This document shows positions 26,197-35,085 of a stretch of 64,000 nt of DNA, piece after piece (position 1 is the stretch's first letter; every line of letters begins with the position of its first letter). The notes under the pieces were generated by a model. It saw nothing but the letters and a program-made list of their open reading frames with translations, was not told where the DNA came from and ran no database searches. This stretch comes from Bacteroidales bacterium (lineage in GTDB: Bacteria > Bacteroidota > Bacteroidia > Bacteroidales > Muribaculaceae), in contig SFFL01000003.1 in NCBI GenBank assembly GCA_004557825.1, positions 124,001 through 188,000 on the forward strand. Direction: 5' to 3'. The translations under genes and the position numbers were made by a program.

Positions 26197-28038
26197 ATGA
26201 TACATGATACCACCGCAGATATGAGCGCTTCCGCCGGTGCTTCCGCACATCGCCGGGAATGGAAGGCGTTCTGGCTGTTGCTGCTGTTTGCGTGCCTGAT
26301 AATGATACCGTTTTTGGGGCTGGCCGACTATCACACGAAAGGGGAGCCGCGTGAGGCGGTCGTGACTTATTCGATGCTCGCTACCGACAACTGGGTGCTC
26401 CCTACCAATAACGGCGGCGACATTCCCTACAAGCCGCCTTTCTTTCACTGGACTATCGGTGTGGCATCGGTGCTGACCGGTGGCGCTGTTACCGAGTTCT
26501 CGTCGCGTCTGCCGTCGGCTCTGGCGCTGATAGCGATGACGATGATGACCTTTATGTTCTTCACGCGCCGCAAGGGGCTGACTACGGGTCTGCTCACCGC
26601 GCTGGTTACACTCAGCGCTTTTGAGCTGCATCGCGCCGGGGCCAATACCCGTGTGGATATGATGCTGACGGCGCTTACGGTGTGCTCGCTGTATCTGCTA
26701 TACCGCTGGTGGGAGAAAGACCTCAAAGGGGTGCCCTGGCTCGCAATATTGCTGATGAGCCTGGCCACACTCACCAAGGGACCGGTAGGCTCGGTGATAC
26801 CTTGCCTCGCCTTCGGAGTGTTCCTGCTGCTTGAAGGGGTGAATTTCTTCAAAGCCTTCTTCTACCTGCTGCTGTGCGGCCTGGCCTCTTTCATTATCCC
26901 TCTTTGCTGGTATTATGCGGCATATCTGCAGCGCGGCGACGCCTTCCTCGACCTGGTTATGGAGGAGAATTTCGGCCGTATGACCAGCACGATGAGCTAT
27001 GATTCCTGCGTAAATCCCTGGTATTACAACTTCATAACGCTCGTGGGCGGCTATGTGCCCTGGATTCTTCTGGTGCTTCTGTCGCTCTTCACCATCAGTT
27101 ATAAGCCCCTCAAACGGAGCTTCCGTGACACCTCCACAAGGGTGCGGGAGGCATACGCTTCACACAACCCGGTCAACCTCTTCGCACTGGTTTGCATAGT
27201 GGTGATCTTTGTCTTCTACTGCATCCCGCAGAGCAAGCGCAGCGTCTATCTGATGCCGATATATCCCTTCATCGCATATTTCCTGGCACAGTATATGCTC
27301 TACCTTGTGCGCGAGCACTCCAAAGCGTTGAAAATCTACGGCTGGATACTCGCTGTGGCCTCGCTGCTGCTCACGGCTGTGTTCGTGGCAGTGAAGTGTG
27401 GAGCTGTGCCCGACACCATCTTCCACGGCAAACGTGCCGCGCAGAATGTGGCTATGCTTCACGCCCTTATGAATGTGGGCGGCTGGTCGTGGCTGCTCAT
27501 AGCTATACCGCCGCTGCTGTCGGTAGGCTGGATAGCGTATGTGCGTCGTCACCGCAGCTATGGCCCCGGCTTGCTCTACGCTATTTGCGCACTCACCTTC
27601 GGCCTGTATGTGGCGCTCGACGGCGCCTATCAGCCGCCGGTGCTCAATGCCAAGTCGGTGCGCCCCGTAGCGGAGGAAATCGACGCTGTGGCGCCTGCAT
27701 CCTCCGGCACCCTGTATGAGTTTATCGAGATGGGCGAGTTTGCCGCCGGTGATCCGGTGCATTTCTTCGAGATAGATTTCTATCTGGGCGACCGTGTGCA
27801 GAATTTCCGCCGCAACCACCCCAAGGATGGCTACCTTATGATACTGCAGGAAGATGCCGAGCGCTGGCTGCCTGAGTTTGAGAAAGATGGCTACAGTTTC
27901 ACCGACGTGTATACATCCTCCCGTCCGGTCAACCGATGCACCCTGAAGGTCTATCGCTTCACTCGCGCAGATGACGCAGCGGAGGAGCCGGCGGCAGCTC
28001 CGGCCGTTGAAGTTGCGGCCGGCGCAGCGGCAAAGTAA
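26197..28038 (+). CDS. ArnT-like family 39 glycosyltransferase
   Basis: A 613-residue polytopic membrane protein with about 11-12 hydrophobic helices and a soluble C-terminal domain of about 130 residues. The first periplasmic loop holds YHTKGEPREAVV, matching the acidic-P-R motif of the ArnT/PMT family, and YKPPFFHW follows. Such enzymes take a sugar from undecaprenyl phosphate and attach it to lipid A or another envelope acceptor. An open frame extends upstream to 26026, but the ATG at 26197 (MIHDTTADMS) lies just after a degenerate TAACTTCG promoter element and fits better. The C-terminus is alanine-rich. Confidence 0.85.
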   Translation: MIHDTTADMSASAGASAHRREWKAFWLLLLFACLIMIPFLGLADYHTKGEPREAVVTYSMLATDNWVLPTNNGGDIPYKPPFFHWTIGVASVLTGGAVTEFSSRLPSALALIAMTMMTFMFFTRRKGLTTGLLTALVTLSAFELHRAGANTRVDMMLTALTVCSLYLLYRWWEKDLKGVPWLAILLMSLATLTKGPVGSVIPCLAFGVFLLLEGVNFFKAFFYLLLCGLASFIIPLCWYYAAYLQRGDAFLDLVMEENFGRMTSTMSYDSCVNPWYYNFITLVGGYVPWILLVLLSLFTISYKPLKRSFRDTSTRVREAYASHNPVNLFALVCIVVIFVFYCIPQSKRSVYLMPIYPFIAYFLAQYMLYLVREHSKALKIYGWILAVASLLLTAVFVAVKCGAVPDTIFHGKRAAQNVAMLHALMNVGGWSWLLIAIPPLLSVGWIAYVRRHRSYGPGLLYAICALTFGLYVALDGAYQPPVLNAKSVRPVAEEIDAVAPASSGTLYEFIEMGEFAAGDPVHFFEIDFYLGDRVQNFRRNHPKDGYLMILQEDAERWLPEFEKDGYSFTDVYTSSRPVNRCTLKVYRFTRADDAAEEPAAAPAVEVAAGAAAK

Positions 28039-28068
28039 AATTATTTTTCACGGTTGAAGGAAAATACT

Positions 28069-28076
28069 TACCTTTG
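28069..28076 (+). promoter_or_regulatory. -7 promoter element of the PurF-like gene
   Basis: TACCTTTG is a perfect TAnnTTTG match, 33 bases before the ATG. The -33 region has only TTTTTC. Confidence 0.6.
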
Positions 28077-28108
28077 CACATCAAAAAATTCCAATATATA
28101 CAATTTTT

Positions 28109-29557
28109 ATGGGTGGTTTCTTTGGTGCTATAGCTAAAACTCAAGTAGTTAACGACCTGTTCTATGGCACTGACTATAATTCACATCTCGGCACCAAGCG
28201 CGCCGGAATGGTTACATTTGACCCCGTAGAGGGTTTCAACCGCAAAATTCACAAACTCGAGCGCGATTATTTCCGCTCAAAGTTTGAAGACGAACTGGAT
28301 TCATTCGTAGGTTGCCAGGGTCTTGGCGTGATTAGCGACACCGATCCGCAGCCGATTATCGTAAATTCGCACCTGGGCCGCTATGCGGTGGTGACTGTTG
28401 CGAAAATCAATAACATCCCTGAGATTGCCCGCGAGCTTCTCGAGCATAAGATGCACTTCAGCGAGCTTTCGGCCAATAAAATCAATCAGACCGAGCTTGT
28501 GGCTCTGCTGATTAATATGGGGCGCACTTTCCAGGAAGGTATCAACTTAGTATTCCGCAAGATAAAGGGGTCGTGCTCGATGCTGATTCTCACTGAGAAC
28601 GGCATTATCGCCGCCCGCGACTATCTGGGCCGCACACCCATCATAATCGGCCGGAAGCCTGAGGGCTATGCGGTGACATCAGAAACATCGGCCTTCCCGA
28701 ATCTCGACTACGAACGTGTGCGCGACCTCGGCCCCGGCGAGATAGTGCGCCTGCGCGCCGACTCCGTGGAGCAGATTCAGGCCGCCGCCCCGCGGGAGCA
28801 GATTTGCTCCTTCCTCTGGGTTTATTACGGATTCCCCGCCAGCGATTACCTTGGCATTAATGTCGAGGCTATGCGCGAGGAGGGTGGTCGCCGGATGGGC
28901 CGGAAAGATGACACCGAAGCCGACTGCGTGTGCGGCATCCCCGACTCGGGTGTGGGTCACGCCTTAGGCTATGCCGACGGCCGCGGCATCCCATACCAGC
29001 GGGCCGTGCTCAAATATACACCCACCTGGCCCCGCTCCTTCACCCCCGGCAATCAGAGCCGGCGCGACCTCGTGGCCAAAATGAAACTGATTCCCAACCG
29101 CGCCATCCTCGACGGCAAACGGGTGGTGTTCTGCGACGACTCGATTGTGCGCGGCACCCAGCTCCGCGACAATGTGCGCACCTTCTTCGGCTGCGGTGCC
29201 CGTGAGGTTCACGCCCGTATCTCCTGCCCGCCGCTGGTCTACGGTTGTCCGTTTATAGGTTTTACCTCCTCGAAAAGCGATATGGAGCTGCTCTCGCGCC
29301 GCATCATCCGCGATTTCGAGGGAAGCGAGCATCCCGACAATCTCGACCGCTACGCCACCTATGGCAGCCCGGAATATCAGCGTATGGTAGAGGAAATGGC
29401 CCGCCGCCTCGGTCTTACTACACTGAAATTCAGTGAACTGAAAGATATGATCGACTCTATCGGTCTGCCTGCCTGCCGCGTGTGCACCCACTGCTTCGAC
29501 GGCACCGGATGTCAGCCCGATGATGCTTACCGCCACGACCACCCCGACCAGGAGTGA
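28109..29557 (+). CDS. PurF-like amidophosphoribosyltransferase homologue without the catalytic cysteine
   Basis: A 482-residue protein with the architecture of glutamine PRPP amidotransferase. It has an N-terminal Ntn-hydrolase domain (HLGTKRAGM, LVALLINMGRTF, GSCSMLILTENGIIAARD) and a C-terminal phosphoribosyltransferase domain with the PRPP loop VVFCDDSIVRGTQL. Canonical enzymes begin Met-Cys-Gly, the Cys being the glutaminase nucleophile. Here the start is MGGFFG, so no residue-1 cysteine can form. It may use free ammonia, be regulatory, or make another aminated product. The end holds a CRVCTHCFDGTGC cysteine cluster. Confidence 0.82.
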   Translation: MGGFFGAIAKTQVVNDLFYGTDYNSHLGTKRAGMVTFDPVEGFNRKIHKLERDYFRSKFEDELDSFVGCQGLGVISDTDPQPIIVNSHLGRYAVVTVAKINNIPEIARELLEHKMHFSELSANKINQTELVALLINMGRTFQEGINLVFRKIKGSCSMLILTENGIIAARDYLGRTPIIIGRKPEGYAVTSETSAFPNLDYERVRDLGPGEIVRLRADSVEQIQAAAPREQICSFLWVYYGFPASDYLGINVEAMREEGGRRMGRKDDTEADCVCGIPDSGVGHALGYADGRGIPYQRAVLKYTPTWPRSFTPGNQSRRDLVAKMKLIPNRAILDGKRVVFCDDSIVRGTQLRDNVRTFFGCGAREVHARISCPPLVYGCPFIGFTSSKSDMELLSRRIIRDFEGSEHPDNLDRYATYGSPEYQRMVEEMARRLGLTTLKFSELKDMIDSIGLPACRVCTHCFDGTGCQPDDAYRHDHPDQE

Positions 29558-29626
29558 GCAGGTGAGGCCATCCAGAATCGGATTGAGTCTGTCTCCCTCT
29601 TTTTCACCTTTCTGAAAAATACCGGT

Positions 29627-30385
29627 ATGAACAACAATACATCATCAGCATCTTACGGATACCCGACCCAGGATAGGGCAGGGGTGCTTCCTGCGGCGTT
29701 GAAGATGGCATTTGAGCAGAAAATTACCGGGTATTACGAACTTATTTCCTTCCTGATGGGGCAACGTGCTTTCGACGGGTGCCCGGCGCTGCAGTTTATG
29801 ATGCAGTCGCTTGCGCCGACCGGCTTTTACCCCAGGGTGTGGCAGGCAAAGAACCTCGGCGAACTGCAGGATCTTGCCCGGCTGTATTCCGATTGTACCG
29901 GTTTCCGGCTCGATTTATCATACTTCCTGATGGAGTCGCTGGGCTATGGACTGTCGCTCACAAATGAACCGCCGCAGTTGTGCGGAATCAGTGAGGCGCC
30001 TTCAGAAAACATCGCCGCCGAAGAGACTATCCCGTATGGCGCTGCCCGATGGGACCACCACTGGAGCGAGGATGAAAAGCGGCAGCGAATTACCTCCCTT
30101 ATCGAGATTACACACGAAAACGACAAGCGCAGCGGCGTATGCGCGCAGCATCCCGTGTGCACATCGGTTACCGACCATAATTTCGCCATTGCTGCTGAAT
30201 TGTGCCGTATGAGGCCCGGTGCCACCGGAGCGCTTTGGTATGTCGTGTATGGTGCAGAAGGGGAGATACTCTCCACCGGTATGCTCGGCGCGCTCTGCCT
30301 TGGTGATATCTCGGAGGTGCCCCGCAGTGAGGTGATTCAGGTGGCTCCCCGGCTGGTGAGCCGCATACGTCTTTATTGGGATTGA
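29627..30385 (+). CDS. conserved-looking protein of unknown function, upstream of a FecCD-type importer
   Basis: A 252-residue soluble protein with no signal peptide or membrane helix, and not assigned to a family here. It looks like an N-terminal helical part (about 20-110; FEQKITGYYELISFLMGQ, LARLYSDCTGFRLDLSYFL), a middle acidic segment with WDHHWSEDEKRQR, and a C-terminal alpha/beta part (GALWYVVYGAEGEILSTGML). Five cysteines are scattered without a CxxC motif. Its stop overlaps the start region of the permease gene, so it probably belongs to that operon. Confidence 0.7.
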   Translation: MNNNTSSASYGYPTQDRAGVLPAALKMAFEQKITGYYELISFLMGQRAFDGCPALQFMMQSLAPTGFYPRVWQAKNLGELQDLARLYSDCTGFRLDLSYFLMESLGYGLSLTNEPPQLCGISEAPSENIAAEETIPYGAARWDHHWSEDEKRQRITSLIEITHENDKRSGVCAQHPVCTSVTDHNFAIAAELCRMRPGATGALWYVVYGAEGEILSTGMLGALCLGDISEVPRSEVIQVAPRLVSRIRLYWD

Positions 30386-30390
30386 CACAG

Positions 30391-31422
30391 ATGAAGGCTC
30401 ACAGAAAATACCGGTTGATTATGTGTGCACTGGCTGCGGCTTGTGTGCTGATGGTGCTTCTGCTCCTGTTTAAAGGGTCGGTGGATCTGACACCTGCCGA
30501 GGTATGGAGCGCACTTTTAGGCAGCGATGACGCATCCGCTTCAATGGCTTCAATGATAGTGCTGCAGTTGCGACTGCCGATGGCGTGCTGTGCACTGCTG
30601 TCGGGAATGGCGCTGGCTGTGGCCGGACTGTTGCTGCAGACTACTTTCAACAATCCTTTGGCCGGTCCGTCGATAATGGGTATCTCCACCGGTGCATCGC
30701 TCGGAGTGGCGATTATGCTTTTGGCCTTGGGTGGCGGTGCCGGAGTGGGGCTGACCCATTACGCCGGTGCGCTGCTTGGCGCGCTGATCGGGTCGGCGGT
30801 GATGCTGGCTCTGCTGCTGCTTTTCTCCCGGTTTGTCAAGGGCAACGCTATGCTGCTGATTGTGGGCATTTTGCTCGGCTACCTTGCATCCTCGGCCATA
30901 TCCATACTGAACTTTTATGCCACTGAGGAGGGAGTTCACTCCTTCGTAATCTGGGGATTAGGGAGCTTTTTGGGCGTGACGCATGACGACCTTATGGTCT
31001 ATGGCCCGGTAATATTGCTCTTTGTGTTCGGCAGTTTTCTGATGGTGAAACCGCTCAATGCACTGCTGTTGGGGAGCGAATATGCCCGTTCGATGGGCGT
31101 GAACATCCGCGCCACGCGCAACCGGCTGCTGGTGCTGTCGGGCGTGCTGACTGCGGCTGTCACCGCTTTCTGCGGCCCTATCGGCTTTCTCGGACTGGTA
31201 ATACCGCACGTGGCGCGTCTCACTTTGAACACCTCCGACCACAACCGCCTGCTCCCCGCCACTGCGCTTTGGGGAGCCTTCTCCGGATTGCTCTGTGCAT
31301 GCATTTCGGTTCTTGTCGGCAACAGGTCGGCGCTCCCTATCAATGCCATCACGCCGTTGCTTTCGGTGCCCATTATTATATACGTGATTGTTAACCGTCA
31401 GAAACTCAGCTATTTCCGATGA
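30391..31422 (+). CDS. FecCD-family ABC transporter permease
   Basis: A 343-residue permease with about ten membrane helices, of the BtuC/FecD/FhuB family importing iron-siderophores, heme or cobalamin. Family blocks are LRLPMACCALLSGMALAVAG, GPSIMGISTGASLG, and FCGPIGFLGLVIPHVARL. The ATG at 30391 is preferred to an upstream TTG inside the preceding gene. The next gene, an ATPase, overlaps its stop by four bases. Confidence 0.92.
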   Translation: MKAHRKYRLIMCALAAACVLMVLLLLFKGSVDLTPAEVWSALLGSDDASASMASMIVLQLRLPMACCALLSGMALAVAGLLLQTTFNNPLAGPSIMGISTGASLGVAIMLLALGGGAGVGLTHYAGALLGALIGSAVMLALLLLFSRFVKGNAMLLIVGILLGYLASSAISILNFYATEEGVHSFVIWGLGSFLGVTHDDLMVYGPVILLFVFGSFLMVKPLNALLLGSEYARSMGVNIRATRNRLLVLSGVLTAAVTAFCGPIGFLGLVIPHVARLTLNTSDHNRLLPATALWGAFSGLLCACISVLVGNRSALPINAITPLLSVPIIIYVIVNRQKLSYFR

Positions 31423-32264
31423 ATGAGCCTATTCTTCAGCTTGACGATGTGGCCGTGGGTTATGGCGGCCGGGCGCTCTATAGCCACGTGAATGCGCAGG
31501 TATGCCCGGGCGAACTGGTGACGCTGCTCGGAGCTAACGGCGCCGGAAAATCTACGCTGCTTCGCTGCATCACAGGGCAGTTGCACCCGATGAGCGGCAC
31601 GGTGAGCATCGCCGGTACACCTCTGAGCGGGATTTCTGACAAAGAGTTGGCGCGACTCGTGGCTGTGGTGAATACAGGCAACACCCTGGCCGGAGCGCTC
31701 ACCGCCGAGGAGCTGGTGGCGCTGGGACGTCAGCCGCATACCGGATTTTTCGGACGGCTTGGCAAGCAGGACCGCAAGGTGGTGGCCAATGCGCTTGAGG
31801 CTGTCGGAATGACCGGTATGAAAGACCGGCAGGTGGCTTCGCTCTCCGATGGCGAACGGCAGAAGGTGATGATTGCCCGGGCATTGGCGCAAACTACGCC
31901 GGTGGTGGTGCTCGATGAACCCACCGCCTTCCTCGATGTGGCTTCGCGGATAGAGACACTCCGGTTGCTGGCGCAGTTGGCCCGCGACGAACAACGCGCC
32001 ATAATCCTGTCGTCGCACGATGTAGGGTCGGCATTGCGCACATCGTCGCGTCTGTGGCTGATATCGCCTGAAGACAGCACGGATGCGGCTCAAACGGCTG
32101 AAAACGGAAAAGAAATGCTGCACCCTTCTGAGCTGGGTACGTCTTCCTTGGTTGACGGTACGCCTGCCCAACTGATTGCCGACGGGTCGCTTGCAAGGCT
32201 CTTCCCGGGTCGCGACGTCATGTTTGATGCCTCGGTTCTCGATTTCGTCCCTAAGAGCCGGTAA
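31419..32264 (+). CDS. ABC transporter ATP-binding protein (FecE/BtuD-like)
   Basis: A 281-residue cytoplasmic ATPase that powers the FecCD-type permease. It shows Walker A LLGANGAGKST near residue 33, a signature region SLSDGERQKVMIARAL (SDGE in place of SGGE), Walker B VVVLDEPTAFLD, and the switch His in LSSHDVG. The C-terminal extension of about 60 residues is divergent. No periplasmic binding protein or TonB receptor gene lies nearby. The stop codon opens a tandem duplication. Confidence 0.92.
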   Translation: MNEPILQLDDVAVGYGGRALYSHVNAQVCPGELVTLLGANGAGKSTLLRCITGQLHPMSGTVSIAGTPLSGISDKELARLVAVVNTGNTLAGALTAEELVALGRQPHTGFFGRLGKQDRKVVANALEAVGMTGMKDRQVASLSDGERQKVMIARALAQTTPVVVLDEPTAFLDVASRIETLRLLAQLARDEQRAIILSSHDVGSALRTSSRLWLISPEDSTDAAQTAENGKEMLHPSELGTSSLVDGTPAQLIADGSLARLFPGRDVMFDASVLDFVPKSR

Positions 32265-32341
32265 GAAAAGTTGTGTTTACTTTGCGGGATTGCAGAGGAA
32301 GCCTTGTAAGAAAAGTTGTGTTTACTTTGCGGGATTGCAGA
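32261..32341. repeat. exact 36-bp direct repeat starting at the ATPase-gene stop codon
   Basis: Two identical 36-base copies (32261-32296 and 32306-32341), beginning GTAAGAAAAGTTGTG, have a 45-base period. The TAA of the first copy is the stop codon of the ATPase gene. Exact identity suggests a recent duplication. Confidence 0.92.
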
Positions 32342-32446
32342 AAATGTTGTAAATTAGCGTCTGATTTTGTGCAAGGTGCGCATTGTATCCGGCTGCGTGC
32401 TGCGACAATCACTCTATCCCTGCTGCGTTAATATCTCTATCTGATT

Positions 32447-33505
32447 ATGGCCGAAGTTATTACAGCTGACTCCATCCGCACTGCCCTCCGTAAGGGGCAG
32501 CCCGCGCCGGTGTATATATTCCACGGCGAGGAGGGGTTCTATACCGATATGCTGTCGGCTGAGATAGAGAAACTTGTGGCTGAGGAGGACCGCGATTTCG
32601 ACCTCTCCATACTGTATGCTCCGGAGACTGAGCCGGGCGCCGTAATTGAAGCGGCCCGCCAGTACCCGATGATGGCTCAGCGGCGGGTGGTGATTGTGCG
32701 CGAGCTGCAGAGCGGCCATGCCAACCGAATCACCTGCACCGCCTACCTCAATGCGCTTGCACCCTATGTGCGCGAGCCGTCGCCAACCACTGTGCTCTGC
32801 CTCTGTGTGCGTGGTATGCAGGCCAAAGGCGCCGATTTTTTCAAAGCCCTTAAAGAGGGAAAAGGTGTGGCGCTTGAATCGAAGAAACTCAATGAGCGTA
32901 TGGTTGGTGCCACGGTGCAGAATTTCATCACCGGAAAGGGGTTGACTGTCGACCCCAAGGCGCTGGCTATGCTCTGCGATTTTGTGGGTACCGACCTCTC
33001 GCGCCTTTACAATGAGGTGGGCAAACTCACCGTCACCCTCGGGCCGGGAGCAATGGTTACACCCGAGTCTGTGGAGCAAAATATCGGCATATCAAAGGAT
33101 TACAATAACTTTGAATTCGTTTCGGCAATCGCTCGCCACGACGAGGAAAAGGTGTTGCGCATCTTCCGGCGTTTTGCCTCCGACCCGAAAAACAATCCCC
33201 CGCAGGTGCTGGTGGTGAATCTGTTCACCCTCTTCTCCAATCTGCTGGTTGCGCACTATTCGCGCGGCCTCAGCGACCACGACCTGATGCAGGCACTCGG
33301 ATTCCGTTATCCGGTGCAGCTCAACGATATAAAGGCGGCGCAGCGCTGGTGCGGAGCGTGGGAAACGATTGAAATCATATCGCTGCTGCGCGAGTTTGAC
33401 AGCGCCTCGAAGGGCAACGGCTCGCGCCAGGATGCCTTCGATTTGCTATACGATCTCTGCTACCACATCCTGCATCCAATTGGTGCCAAAGGGGTGAGGT
33501 GGTGA
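32447..33505 (+). CDS. holA: DNA polymerase III delta subunit
   Basis: A 352-residue clamp-loader subunit that opens the sliding clamp. It shows the HolA N-terminal pattern APVYIFHGEEGFYTDMLSAEIEKL (from about residue 18), RRVVIVRELQS, the helix-rich middle with DLSRLYNEVGKLTV, and the C-terminal collar domain NNFEFVSAIARHDEEKVLRI. It lies alone after the 36-bp repeat. Confidence 0.9.
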   Translation: MAEVITADSIRTALRKGQPAPVYIFHGEEGFYTDMLSAEIEKLVAEEDRDFDLSILYAPETEPGAVIEAARQYPMMAQRRVVIVRELQSGHANRITCTAYLNALAPYVREPSPTTVLCLCVRGMQAKGADFFKALKEGKGVALESKKLNERMVGATVQNFITGKGLTVDPKALAMLCDFVGTDLSRLYNEVGKLTVTLGPGAMVTPESVEQNIGISKDYNNFEFVSAIARHDEEKVLRIFRRFASDPKNNPPQVLVVNLFTLFSNLLVAHYSRGLSDHDLMQALGFRYPVQLNDIKAAQRWCGAWETIEIISLLREFDSASKGNGSRQDAFDLLYDLCYHILHPIGAKGVRW

Positions 33506-33531
33506 TTAATTGATTGAAAAATAAGCGTATA

Positions 33532-34998
33532 ATGAGAACGTACGTAAAAGATATACATAAGATTGCAACGCGAGTTGCACTGTCGGTGGCCATTGCGGCT
33601 ACCGGCTGGGCTGCGGCGCCGCAGGCTATTGCGCAGGAGGTTGCTGCCCCTGCCGCCACAGTCGACGAGGCCCGGATTTTTGCAGAAGATGGCAACTACG
33701 ACGATGCCATCGCCACTCTCCGGCGTGTAGTTGCCGAATCCCCCAAGAATACCCAGGCACAGATGTTCCTGGGCGAACTACTCTGGAACAGCGGCCGCGA
33801 TGACGAGGCGTTGTCGACTTACCGCGCCCTGCAGAAGGGCAACCGCGAGGCCACCCTCCGTCTGGCCGAAATTGCCCTTTCGCGGCTTGAAACCGATGAG
33901 TCCCGCGACTTGCTCGCCGCCTATCGCGCTTCGCTCAAACGGGGGCGCAAAGTGCTTGCAGAGGATGAGTCGGGCGACCTTGAGAGCCGTATCGACCGTG
34001 CAGAAGGAATGCTCGACCGTGTGCAGAACATCGAAGTGATTGATTCGGTGGATGTCGATGCCGAGGATTTCTTCGCTGCCTATCCTATGTCTCCTGCCGC
34101 CGGCCGGTTCTCCGATGCCGGTGTGCTTCCGGCTTCCTTCCCCTCCGACGATGCCACTGTGGTGCATATCACCGAGAGCGGCAACCGTATGGTGTGGTCG
34201 GCTCCCGATGCCGAGGGTGCCCACCGCCTCTACGGGTCGGCAGCGCTCCTTGGCGACGAATGGGAGAAGCCACGTCAGCTCGGCGACAACCTTGCCGAGG
34301 GCGGCGATGCTGTTTATCCCTATCTGATGCCCGACGGAATCACGCTTTACTACTCCAACGACGGCGATAATTCGCTGGGCGGATACGATATCTATATGTC
34401 GCGCCAGGGCGACGACGGCTTCCTTCAGCCGGTGAATATGGGGCTTCCCTTTAATTCCTCGGCCAACGACTATCTCCTTGTAATAGATGAATTTACCGGT
34501 GCCGGATGGTTTGCCACCGACCGCAACCGTCATCCCGGCAAGGTGACAATCTACACCTTCATCCCGCAGGAGATGCGCCGCAATGTGGATGTCGACAATC
34601 CCAACCTGGCCTCTCTGGCCCGGCTCGACAATATTGCCCTGACTCAGCAGCAAGGCAAAGACTACACCCCGGTGCGCCGGGCCATTGCGCGCGGTGTGGC
34701 AATTAACGACCGCACTCCCCGCAAGCAGGATTTCCTGTTCCCGATCTCCGGCAACCGGGTGTACACATCGCTCAACGATTTCCACAATCCTCGGGCACGC
34801 CAGCTTATGAGCGAATACCTCAAGAAGCAGCAGAAGTTTAAGAGCATCACCGACCGTCTGGCAGCGCTCCGGCTCGACTACGGCCGCGGTGAGGCATCGC
34901 AGGCCGAACTTATCCGCGAGCTTGAGAAGCAGCTTCCGGCAGCCCGTGCCGAGCTTCGCACTATGCGCGACGATATTGTCACTCTCGAAGTGAACTGA
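33532..34998 (+). CDS. exported TPR / PD40 (beta-propeller) repeat protein
   Basis: A 488-residue secreted protein. A signal peptide ending ...AAPQAIAQE is followed by TPR-like helices (about 35-110; DEARIFAEDGNYDDAIATLRRV). A WD40-like PD40 propeller part then includes YPYLMPDGITLYYSNDGDNSLGGYDIY, the typical PD40 box. The C-terminus is a coiled coil. Similar proteins of Bacteroidetes sit in the periplasm or outer membrane, sometimes with T9SS components, but the role here is not known. The ATG at 33532 is chosen over the TTG at 33514. Confidence 0.8.
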   Translation: MRTYVKDIHKIATRVALSVAIAATGWAAAPQAIAQEVAAPAATVDEARIFAEDGNYDDAIATLRRVVAESPKNTQAQMFLGELLWNSGRDDEALSTYRALQKGNREATLRLAEIALSRLETDESRDLLAAYRASLKRGRKVLAEDESGDLESRIDRAEGMLDRVQNIEVIDSVDVDAEDFFAAYPMSPAAGRFSDAGVLPASFPSDDATVVHITESGNRMVWSAPDAEGAHRLYGSAALLGDEWEKPRQLGDNLAEGGDAVYPYLMPDGITLYYSNDGDNSLGGYDIYMSRQGDDGFLQPVNMGLPFNSSANDYLLVIDEFTGAGWFATDRNRHPGKVTIYTFIPQEMRRNVDVDNPNLASLARLDNIALTQQQGKDYTPVRRAIARGVAINDRTPRKQDFLFPISGNRVYTSLNDFHNPRARQLMSEYLKKQQKFKSITDRLAALRLDYGRGEASQAELIRELEKQLPAARAELRTMRDDIVTLEVN

Positions 34999-35085
34999 CC
35001 CTCCCCGGAGCATATCGCGGCTCTGGAGACATTATATTAAAATCATCATTATCAACATAATAAACCATCCTTATCGCATTATACC

